Source of the DNA: Bacteroidota bacterium
GTDB lineage: Bacteria; Bacteroidota; Rhodothermia; Rhodothermales; UBA10348
Assembly (NCBI GenBank): GCA_022571135.1
Contig: JACZYK010000165.1
Location: 682 to 6,444 of the forward strand
Reading direction: 5' to 3'
DNA: 5,763 bases
Part shown: one piece after another, positions 1 through 5,308 of the stretch
Numbering within the stretch: the stretch's first letter is position 1
Layout of the letters: each line of letters starts with the position of its first letter
Made by a program: the position numbers and the translations under genes
Notes under the pieces: model-generated
Seen by the model: only the letters and a program-made list of their open reading frames with translations
What the model was told of the DNA's origin: nothing
Databases searched by the model: none

Positions 1-570
1 GTTCCGCACCTCGCCGACGTTCACGAGCGGGGACTGGAGGAAGCCGAGGGAGGGGGAGACGGGCTTCTCGAGGATCAGGTTCTTGGTGGTCTTGTTGAAC
101 GCGCCGTCTACGAAGACATCGACGTTCGTCGAATTGGCGCCGGCCCACAGGAATTCGATTTCGAGCAGACCTTTTCTGACGCTGGCCTTCTTGAGAGTCA
201 GCGTGAAGGGAATGTTGCCGTAGTCCGCGGTGACCTCATTCGAGCAGATGTTCGTTCCCTGTTCACAGATTTTCAGCACGAAGACGGTACCGCTCTTCTT
301 TATCTCGAATTTCACCGTCCCCTTGTTCTTCGTCTTCTTCGCGAAGTCGCCGTCCACATAGATGTCTACATTGCTCGCGGAGGTCCCCGTCCAGCTCATC
401 TCGACCTTTTTCTTGCCTCTGTCGATGTAAACCTTATTGAGCACGAGCGTGATCGGTGGGGTCGGGGGATTGGGATCCGTCACGGTAACGGACCGTGAGA
501 CGTTATCCGTCGCACCACCGTTGTCTGTGGATTTACATATTAAAAAAGGGGCTTTACCCCCATCGGGATT
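1..570 (-). CDS. C-terminal part of a secreted PKD/fibronectin-like modular protein, 5'-truncated and running off the left edge
   Basis: Reading the minus strand from 570 down to 1 gives 190 codons with no stop. Near its start is TDNGGATDNVSRSVTV, the final strand of a PKD domain, then a TDPNPPTPP linker. Two related fibronectin-like modules follow. The first (about 438-220) contains VEMSWTG, SNVDIYVDGDF and VLKICEQGTNICSNEV. The second (about 195-90) contains LLEIEFLWAG and TNVDVFVDGAF. Such modules commonly form the tail of large secreted subtilisin-like proteases and adhesins of Bacteroidota and relatives, but no catalytic domain is visible. The upstream PKD body, including the usual WDFGDG region, is absent. 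PKD similarity ends near 528 and is replaced by an unrelated stretch (LICKS and beyond), then TGA at 571-573. No ATG occurs between that stop and the PKD remnant; the first GTG is at 483-481, with no ribosome site. The gene is therefore a 5'-truncated remnant, or this is an assembly join. The product's C-terminus lies outside the window. Confidence 0.65.
542..560 (-). terminator. Terminator-like hairpin with T6 tail on the minus strand
   Basis: On the minus strand, GGGG (560-557), loop TAAAG and CCCC (551-548) are followed directly by six T (547-542) and AATA, the form of a short Rho-independent terminator. The stem is only four base pairs. It has no obvious client: it lies upstream of, and in the same direction as, the truncated PKD/fibronectin frame, and the nearest upstream minus-strand gene ends at 2350. 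It may be a leftover of whatever once adjoined this point. Confidence 0.3.
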
Positions 571-582
571 TCATCACTCCCG
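564..582. repeat. Second small inverted repeat next to the PKD break
   Basis: CGGGA (564-568) pairs with TCCCG (578-582) around a nine-base loop. It lies three bases from the terminator-like hairpin at 548-560, so the truncation point carries two tandem small hairpins. Paired hairpins can mark the ends of some mobile elements, but no transposase or terminal repeats are seen. Both stems are short and could arise by chance. Confidence 0.3.
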
Positions 583-729
583 GTTGTGCGTGAACAGGTT
601 ACACTTACGCCGCTCAGTTCCTCTAGTCTCGAAGTTCGGACTGATTCTGTATCTGTTCATCTTTGAAGGCTGTAGCCGGATGGACGGTCCACGGGATCTG
701 GTCAGAACGTAGGATTATCAAGAGGCGCG
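571..729. other. Intergenic stretch between the truncated tail and the propeller gene
   Basis: No convincing coding sequence is seen here. It appears more AT-rich than the flanking genes. A plus-strand open frame ending at 712 reads through it, but that frame is the antisense shadow of the PKD/fibronectin region for most of its length. Its last 30 or so codons (including LILYLFIFEGCSRMDG) have no recognisable family and no ribosome site. A weak promoter-like pair and the ribosome site of the next gene lie at its right end. Confidence 0.5.
635..665 (+). promoter_or_regulatory. Weak Bacteroidota-type promoter candidate before the propeller gene
   Basis: TTCG at 635-638, a 19-base spacer and CATCTTTG at 658-665 resemble the Bacteroidota consensus TTTG-N19-21-TAnnTTTG, with 3 of 4 and 5 of 6 fixed positions matching. 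The start codon lies 64 bases downstream at 730. This rests on short motifs and on an uncertain assignment of the host group. Confidence 0.2.
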
Positions 730-1779
730 ATGCTCTGGCTGTTTCTGTTTATATCATTCTGCATCGGAGGTAGCGTCGACAGCCTACCTGACGCCCTAAA
801 CCTGAGACAGCATGCGATTGTCCGTGCCCGCATTAGAAGTGCTGATTCAATCCGCGTCGGGACTGCGTATCCGGGAAAAGCCGGTCTGTATGCAGTCAGA
901 ATATCGCGACGCTATCGGCTGGGAGAGAGAAAAGTGATAATGAGTGACGTAGCCAGCGTCGCGTTTCCCGGCAACGGGAATTTCTTTGCAGTAGCCAGAC
1001 AGGTTTCCGGTATCGTCCTGTACGACACGACGGGTCGCCAGGTACGCGCCATCAGTCGATGGGGGAGCAGACGGCTCGAATACGACCGTCCGCAAATCGC
1101 GCGCGCGTATGGCGATACCGTCGCCGTATGGGACGGCGGTAATCTGAAGTACCTGTACTTCGACGGTGACGGCGAGGTGATCGGTGAAATCTCTGGATTC
1201 ACATGGGAAACGGTCGATTTCCTGTTCGGCAAGGGTAGAATCGTCGGGTACCGGGCCGGAGATATTCAAGAGGAGTTTCTATACGATTACGATGCGGTGA
1301 AGGACCGCATCATGCTTTCAGGAGAACGAGATGGGGTGCATCGGGCCGGGCTAGAGAGAAAGGATCAGCATGTGCTCGCCGGAAACCCGGATCGCTACGT
1401 GTACCTTCTCTCGGGCTCATGCCGGCTGAGACTCGTCGAGCGGGGTAAGGTCAGTAGAGAAGTGGACGTCTGCCGCGCCAATTCAAGTCCGCTCAGCGTC
1501 CACCATCTGGAAAATCACTTCATCGTCGTTCTGATCGCCGGTCGCATCACGGCCGGAGGTCCGGTTGAAGCGTCTCACCTGAGAATGGAGGTGCTGGATC
1601 ATAGCCTGCGCCCGCTCGACACCATCGATCTACCAATCGAAGTGTCGGCATCGATCGGTACCCACGTCGTGGGTTCGCACGGACCACACCTGTATTTCAT
1701 TGCGGAGTATTCGACCGCCGGCCCCTCGACCATTGAGAGAGAGATGATCGAGCTGGCGGTGGAACGTACAGCCAAATGA
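730..1779 (+). CDS. Exported six-bladed beta-propeller (NHL-like) protein
   Basis: This 349-residue protein starts with a hydrophobic segment (residues 1-14, LWLFLFISFCIGG) that can act as a signal peptide or membrane anchor, though it lacks the usual basic residues. No clear lipobox is present. The body is rich in short beta strands. The best repeat-like stretch is at about 94-150: GIVLYDTTGRQVRAISRWG, then RLEYDRPQIARAYGDTVAVWD, then LKYLYFDGDGEVIGEI. That is the rhythm of NHL/six-bladed-propeller repeats, where a strand ending in D-x-x-G is followed by a G-rich turn, a P-x-x-I strand and a D-x-V-x-V-x-D strand. Later strands (VYLLSGS, FIVVLIAG, LYFIAEYS) fit further blades. Such proteins in Bacteroidota are periplasmic or surface-exposed and mostly uncharacterised; no catalytic residues are apparent. 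AAGAGG at 720-725 lies four bases before the ATG and supports this start. A lipoprotein gene follows on the same strand after about 60 bases. The fold is inferred from pattern, not from a search. Confidence 0.75.
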   Translation: MLWLFLFISFCIGGSVDSLPDALNLRQHAIVRARIRSADSIRVGTAYPGKAGLYAVRISRRYRLGERKVIMSDVASVAFPGNGNFFAVARQVSGIVLYDTTGRQVRAISRWGSRRLEYDRPQIARAYGDTVAVWDGGNLKYLYFDGDGEVIGEISGFTWETVDFLFGKGRIVGYRAGDIQEEFLYDYDAVKDRIMLSGERDGVHRAGLERKDQHVLAGNPDRYVYLLSGSCRLRLVERGKVSREVDVCRANSSPLSVHHLENHFIVVLIAGRITAGGPVEASHLRMEVLDHSLRPLDTIDLPIEVSASIGTHVVGSHGPHLYFIAEYSTAGPSTIEREMIELAVERTAK

Positions 1780-1804
1780 CGGGGTCGCATCACATCAATT
1801 ACAC

Positions 1805-1821
1805 CCCCGGTTTAAGCGGGG
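1805..1821 (+). repeat. Intercistronic hairpin between propeller and lipoprotein genes
   Basis: CCCCG (1805-1809) and CGGGG (1817-1821) form a five-base-pair GC stem around a seven-base loop. There is no following T run, so it does not look like a terminator. It sits just upstream of the lipoprotein ribosome site. A perfect 10-base palindrome, AAACCGGTTT (1831-1840), directly precedes the chosen ATG. Either could affect mRNA stability or translation of the second gene; this is inference. Confidence 0.35.
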
Positions 1822-1840
1822 CATGAAAGGAAACCGGTTT

Positions 1841-2305
1841 ATGTCCGCTTCATTCGTGGTCTGGCTGCTGCCGTGCGTGCTGCTCATATCCGGGTGCGTA
1901 CGAATGGAGGATGAACAGCAGAAACTAAGTGTCATGGCTACCGAATTATTCTCCCGCGCGGACGCGACGGATATCGTCGTGGCTTTCAGTTCGGTCACGG
2001 ACGAAGAGCGATACCGATTCGTTCTGAACGCCCTGAACCATCGACTCGGCCGCAGGGTGACCATCTTTACGGGAGAAGAAAGCGCCCGTCTGCTGAGGTC
2101 GCTGAGGGATAGAGAGGCGGTTCACCATATTGTGCTGGTGGATTCTGCGATCGGCCGCCTTACATCGCTCAGGAATCCTCTGGTTGCGGTGCGTCAGCCC
2201 GGATCAATGGAGCGCTTCAAAGTCTTGGCGATACACCCGATCGGTGCATTCAGGCGGGCGTTCATTCGGACCATCGAGGCCGAAGATCTTGGCGGCGATT
2301 TCTAG
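1841..2305 (+). CDS. Small lipoprotein of unknown function
   Basis: From the ATG at 1841 this is a 154-residue protein with a type II signal peptide. A hydrophobic stretch ends in LLISGC, a good lipobox (I-S-G-C), with the lipidated cysteine at residue 19. The ATG at 1841 is preferred because AAAGGA (1826-1831) lies nine bases upstream. An in-frame ATG at 1823 would add MKGNRF but has only GCGGGG before it. The mature part (about 136 residues) alternates predicted strands (IVVAF 45-49, VTIFT 73-77, HHIVLVD 95-101, FKVLAIHP 126-133) with charged helices, suggesting a small alpha/beta fold. HHIVLVDSAIGRLT loosely recalls the central strand of thioredoxin/TlpA-like proteins, but there is no CxxC and no cysteine after the lipid anchor, so it is not a thiol oxidoreductase. 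It lies 61 bases after the propeller gene on the same strand, a likely two-gene unit. I do not recognise the family. Confidence 0.75.
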   Translation: MSASFVVWLLPCVLLISGCVRMEDEQQKLSVMATELFSRADATDIVVAFSSVTDEERYRFVLNALNHRLGRRVTIFTGEESARLLRSLRDREAVHHIVLVDSAIGRLTSLRNPLVAVRQPGSMERFKVLAIHPIGAFRRAFIRTIEAEDLGGDF

Positions 2306-2349
2306 CCTACCTGATCTTGTCACCGTTAGCCGGGCACTTGCGGCGCGTC

Positions 2350-3879
2350 TTATTCGAGCATGGCGGAGATCTTACGCCCGCCCGCCGCCAGCCAGGCGAC
2401 TACGGTATACCCCGTGAGAAGGAGCGCCTCAGCCCACCAGACTTGCAATACCGGAAGGTTGAACCAGGCTGCGAACGCGATCCCAGCAGCAGCCGCCAGC
2501 AGCAGAACCCGTTTCCAGTCGTAGGGCACCGCGTAGACGCGTCTTATGAGGAAAAACAGCATGATCGACATGACGGCGTAACTCACGCTGGTCGCCCAGG
2601 CCGCGGCCGCCATCCCGTATCTGGGTACGAAAAAGATGTTCAGAATAACGGCAAGTGTGCTGCCGGCGAGCGTGCACGTAACGAAATAACGGGTATGGTT
2701 CCGGATATATGCCCCGGCCGAAAAGTGATAGTACCAGCCCTGGAACACGTATCCCAGAAGGGCAATCGGGATGATGGACAGCCCGAGCCAGTACTCGGGG
2801 GCGATAAGCGTTCGACCCTTCGGAAGCGGAAAGGAGACCAGTTCAACGGCGAAGAAGGAAACCGCCAGATAGACGAATAACAGGACGGCGGTCAACAATG
2901 TGAAAACCCGCGCGAAGAGAGCCGGCGAATCTTCGTCCCTATCGTGCTGCAAAAAGAAGGGCTGCCAGGCATATCGGAACATCTGCACGACGAGCGCGAG
3001 GACGATCGCCAGTTTAACGATCCCTCCGTATACCCCGACGATATGCTCGGCATACACGGACGGGCCGTACGCCTCGGCCCGCTCCGAGAGCGCCTGGATC
3101 GCAGGATCCCCACCGTAGAGTTCGAGGACTCGATCTGCCGGGAGACGTTCGAGGAAAAAGATATTCACGCGCTCCGATACCGCATACCCGAGGCCTCCGG
3201 GGACAAAGGGAAGTCCGAAAACGAGGAGCTCTTTCAGAAGTGCCCGGCTGAATCGGAGCCGGAATCGGCTCCCGAAAACGGGAATCAGCATCAAGAGCGA
3301 TACGGCCGAGGCGAACAGGTTGGCTATGAATATCGCCTCGATGCCCATATCGGCGCCCAGAATCAGGCTCAGTACTAGCGCGATATTGACTCCGATTCCG
3401 GCCGTGCGGACGATCGCGAAGCGCCAGGGACGGTTTTCGAGCCTGAGCTCGGCATAAGGGACCACGGCCAGCGTGTCCAGAAGCAGAATTCCAGCGACAT
3501 AGTAGAGTAGCGGAAGGCTTTGTTGCTCCAGACCGAGAATGGCGCCCACGGGATGTCTGAAGACGAGAAACGCTGCAGAAAAGAGGATCGACGTGCCCAG
3601 CAGTGCGAGGACGGAGGTGCTGAACGTGTCGGATCGATCCGAATTCGAATCGGTGGCAGCCGCGTACTTCAGATACGCCGACTCCATGCCATACTGATAG
3701 AAAATGTTCAGGAAGACGAAGGCCGCATAAAGCACCACGACCGGGCCGTAGACGTCGGGTGGAAAGACGTTCGAGTAGAACGGAAAGAGGAGAAAATTGA
3801 TGAGCCGTCCGAAGATGGAAGAGACGCCGTATACCGCCGTTTCAGAAGCGAGCTTGCGGATGCGCGTCGTGTGGCCCAT
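2350..3879 (-). CDS. Polysaccharide flippase of the MOP superfamily (Wzx/RfbX-like)
   Basis: This 509-residue integral membrane protein has about 13-14 hydrophobic segments spread along its length (for example 44-64, 86-106, 123-143, 156-174, 285-305, 364-384, 424-446, 482-499). The N-terminus (ETAVYGVSSIFGRLINFLLFPFYSNVF) and following DVYGPVVVLYAAF match the first two helices of Wzx/PST-type lipid-linked oligosaccharide flippases, which move undecaprenyl-linked glycans across the inner membrane for O-antigen, capsule or exopolysaccharide assembly. The family's D-R...V-G-I-Y region is seen as SERVNIFF...HIVGVYGGIVKLA, but about 25-30 extra residues (about 248-280) are inserted between its halves. 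No glycosyltransferase or polymerase gene lies nearby, so the substrate is unknown. The start at 3879 lacks a strong ribosome site. aroQ ends 92 bases upstream on the same strand, and the 3' end converges on the lipoprotein gene. Confidence 0.9.
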   Translation of the reverse strand: MGHTTRIRKLASETAVYGVSSIFGRLINFLLFPFYSNVFPPDVYGPVVVLYAAFVFLNIFYQYGMESAYLKYAAATDSNSDRSDTFSTSVLALLGTSILFSAAFLVFRHPVGAILGLEQQSLPLLYYVAGILLLDTLAVVPYAELRLENRPWRFAIVRTAGIGVNIALVLSLILGADMGIEAIFIANLFASAVSLLMLIPVFGSRFRLRFSRALLKELLVFGLPFVPGGLGYAVSERVNIFFLERLPADRVLELYGGDPAIQALSERAEAYGPSVYAEHIVGVYGGIVKLAIVLALVVQMFRYAWQPFFLQHDRDEDSPALFARVFTLLTAVLLFVYLAVSFFAVELVSFPLPKGRTLIAPEYWLGLSIIPIALLGYVFQGWYYHFSAGAYIRNHTRYFVTCTLAGSTLAVILNIFFVPRYGMAAAAWATSVSYAVMSIMLFFLIRRVYAVPYDWKRVLLLAAAAGIAFAAWFNLPVLQVWWAEALLLTGYTVVAWLAAGGRKISAMLE

Positions 3880-3971
3880 GTGTGCGAGCGAATTTCTTTT
3901 GCGTTTGTTTATGCGGGCCGACTCGGCTTGTGACTGTCGTGCACCTGACCGCAGGTAGAGCGGAGCGCTCC

Positions 3972-4400
3972 CTAGTCGGCCCCGCCCGTAGACAGAAAAT
4001 AGCGCACAGCCATGTGATACCCCATCACGCCGAGTCCTGAGATCTGTCCGATCGTGGCGCCCGCCGTCACCGAGTGGTGCCTGAATGATTCGCGAGCGGC
4101 GATGTTTGAGATGTGGACCTCGATCACGGGCGTCTCGATGGCAGCTATCGCATCCCTCAGAGCGACGGACGTATGCGTGTATCCTCCCGGATTAAATACG
4201 ATTCCGGCGATACGCTCGGCGCTCTGCAGGCGGTCGATCAGTTCTCCCTCGTGGTTGCTCTGAAAGAAATCGAAAGATACCGACGGAAACTCTCGACGAA
4301 TTTCTTCCTCCAGGCCGCCGAGCGTCACCTCTCCGTAGGTATCTGGCTCGCGCGATCCGAGGAGATTGAGATTTGGGCCGTTCAGAACGAGTAGCTTCAT
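3972..4400 (-). CDS. aroQ: 3-dehydroquinate dehydratase, type II (shikimate pathway)
   Basis: This cytosolic enzyme converts 3-dehydroquinate to 3-dehydroshikimate in aromatic amino acid synthesis; type II enzymes are usually dodecamers. The 142-residue length is normal and all family motifs are present. They are the N-terminal LVLNGPNLNLLGSREP with Arg17 and the catalytic Tyr22 on the flexible lid, FNPGGYTHTSVALRDA with Asn70 and His76, EVHISN with the catalytic His96, and ARESFRHHS with Arg107. One small departure is Ala101 in SNIAARESFR, where many homologues have His or Tyr; it is not a catalytic position. The ATG at 4400 gives the canonical MKLLVLNGPN start, although no clear ribosome site precedes it. 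The gene is divergent from the MerR-like regulator and is followed by the flippase gene on the same strand. A 10-base palindrome GGAGCGCTCC (3962-3971) abuts its stop but has no T run. Confidence 0.97.
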   Translation of the reverse strand: MKLLVLNGPNLNLLGSREPDTYGEVTLGGLEEEIRREFPSVSFDFFQSNHEGELIDRLQSAERIAGIVFNPGGYTHTSVALRDAIAAIETPVIEVHISNIAARESFRHHSVTAGATIGQISGLGVMGYHMAVRYFLSTGGAD

Positions 4401-4621
4401 ATTTCTGACTTGCGAGGAATTTCGGAATCCGACGCTGGAGCGCTCATCGGATGAACGGCGTAATGATACTCCTGGGCCGCAGTACGTGCAAGGATTGGCC
4501 GGGTCTCGGAGGCCCGAGGTTTCCGGCTTTCGCGGCCGTCGAGTCGTGTACAGTATTGCATAACTTTATATATTTCCGTGCACAGATTCCAGGTATCTTG
4601 TTTGTAGAAACCTGTGAACTC
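4401..4621. promoter_or_regulatory. Divergent intergenic region between aroQ and the regulator gene
   Basis: This stretch of about 220 bases should hold the promoters for aroQ (leftward) and the regulator (rightward). Most of it is GC-rich. A small hairpin, CTCGG (4505-4509) with CCGAG (4514-4518), lies midway. The one clearly AT-rich patch is at about 4554-4575 (TATTGCATAACTTTATATA and on), the most likely promoter core for the rightward gene. It includes TAACTTTA (4561-4568), close to a Bacteroidota -7 element, but I see no matching -33 element. Open frames cross this region on both strands with no protein-like signal. Confidence 0.5.
4545..4585 (+). promoter_or_regulatory. Candidate operator: direct repeats flanking an AT-rich core
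   Basis: CGTGTACAG (4545-4553) and CGTGCACAG (4577-4585) match at eight of nine positions. They lie in the same orientation, 32 bases apart (about three helical turns), on either side of the AT-rich promoter-like patch. The regulator encoded immediately downstream has a BldC-type DNA-binding domain, and BldC is known to bind direct repeats in AT-rich DNA. Autoregulation through this site is therefore plausible but inferred. Confidence 0.35.
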
Positions 4622-5263
4622 GTGGCAGATCGTTTTCTCACACTCAAACAGGCGGCGGAACGCCTCAGCGTTCACACCGCCACCGTCCGGAGATGGGCCA
4701 ATCAAGGTACCATCGTCTCCATCCGCACGCCGGGCGGTCACCGCCGATTTCCGGAGTTGGACGTCGAACGCTTGGCCGCAGGTGCCGGTTCGAAATCCTC
4801 CGGTACCGGGGTCATGCGCCCAGGTCTTCAAGAAGCTGCCCTGAGCGTTACGCGCCGGGAACTCGAAGCGCACCACGACGAGTCGTGGATTTCGCTCATG
4901 GACGAGGAGTCCAGGGAAGAGAGTCGTCTCCTGGGCCGCCGTCTGATGGGACTGCTAATGCAGTTCATAGCCGCGGACGATGGACAGGGGAAAGAGATTC
5001 TCGAAGAAGCCCGCGTGATTGGCAGGATCTATTCCAAGAGCATCATGCTCAGCGGGATAACGCTTCCCCAGGCGCTGAAGGCGACCATGTTTTTCAGGGA
5101 CCACATTCTCGAATCTGCCGTGATGCTTCCTAATGCTGCGCGTCTACGACCGGAGGCGAACAAGAAGGTTTTCAGGCGTATCAATGAATTCCTGAACGCC
5201 ATCCAACTGGTGGTTGCCGAAACGTACGGTCATCTGGAATATCCGATACCCATCCAAGACTAA
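4622..5263 (+). CDS. BldC/MerR-like transcription factor with a helical C-terminal sensor-like domain
   Basis: Starting at GTG 4622 the protein has 213 residues. Residues 5-52 are a winged helix-turn-helix of the MerR/excisionase type: FLTLKQAAERLSVHTATVRRW is the helix-turn-helix, and SIRTPGGHRRFPELDVERL is the wing and final helix. The wing closely resembles that of BldC, and also CarH-like relatives. After a Gly/Ser linker (about 54-65), residues 85-204 are entirely helical (including LLGRRLMGLLMQFIAA, IGRIYSKSIMLSGITLPQALKATMFFRDHILESAV and a C-terminal INEFLNAIQLVVAETY). This pattern recalls RsbRD-N-type helical sensor domains of stress regulators. There is no B12-binding DxHxxG motif, so it is not a CarH/LitR photoreceptor. 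The frame is open further upstream to ATG 4451, but those residues are not protein-like and would cover the promoter. TTG 4598 is another possible start; no start has a strong ribosome site. mnmA follows after 45 bases on the same strand. Its signal and targets are unknown. Confidence 0.8.
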   Translation: MADRFLTLKQAAERLSVHTATVRRWANQGTIVSIRTPGGHRRFPELDVERLAAGAGSKSSGTGVMRPGLQEAALSVTRRELEAHHDESWISLMDEESREESRLLGRRLMGLLMQFIAADDGQGKEILEEARVIGRIYSKSIMLSGITLPQALKATMFFRDHILESAVMLPNAARLRPEANKKVFRRINEFLNAIQLVVAETYGHLEYPIPIQD

Positions 5264-5308
5264 TGGGATCCAGGGCGCTTTGCCGCCGGAACGGTTTCCC
5301 GAGTATCC

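Noticed and set aside
1..498. Plus-strand open frame across the first 498 bases
   Set aside because: It is the antisense shadow of the PKD/fibronectin frame. The minus strand carries clear domain motifs and the plus reading does not.
583..620. GTGCG at 585-589 considered as a group II intron 5' end
   Set aside because: No domain V hairpin, reverse transcriptase or other intron structure could be found downstream, so a five-base match is not enough.
437..712. Plus-strand 91-codon open frame ending in a hydrophobic LILYLFIFEGC stretch that looks faintly like a lipoprotein signal
   Set aside because: The start lies within the antisense of the fibronectin module, there is no ribosome site, and F-E-G-C is not a lipobox. 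Only a few codons follow the cysteine.
847..1269. Minus-strand open frame of 140 codons
   Set aside because: It lies wholly inside the propeller gene on the opposite strand, with no recognisable protein features.
2317..2880. Plus-strand open frame of 187 codons
   Set aside because: It is antisense to the flippase, whose membrane-protein pattern is unambiguous. The translation is a charged, low-hydrophobicity shadow.
3962..4445. The 9-mer GGAGCGCTC (palindromic core) occurs on both sides of aroQ, at 3962-3970 and 4437-4445
   Set aside because: A 9-mer recurring within 500 bases of GC-rich DNA is expected by chance about as often as not, and nothing else suggests a mobile cassette around a housekeeping gene.
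4451..4621. N-terminal extension of the regulator from ATG 4451
   Set aside because: The extra 57 residues are not protein-like, would cover the AT-rich promoter and repeats, and come before the normal N-terminus of a MerR/BldC domain.
4397..4876. Minus-strand open frame of 159 codons overlapping the regulator's 5' end
   Set aside because: It is antisense to the helix-turn-helix domain and the intergenic region, with no family-like motif.
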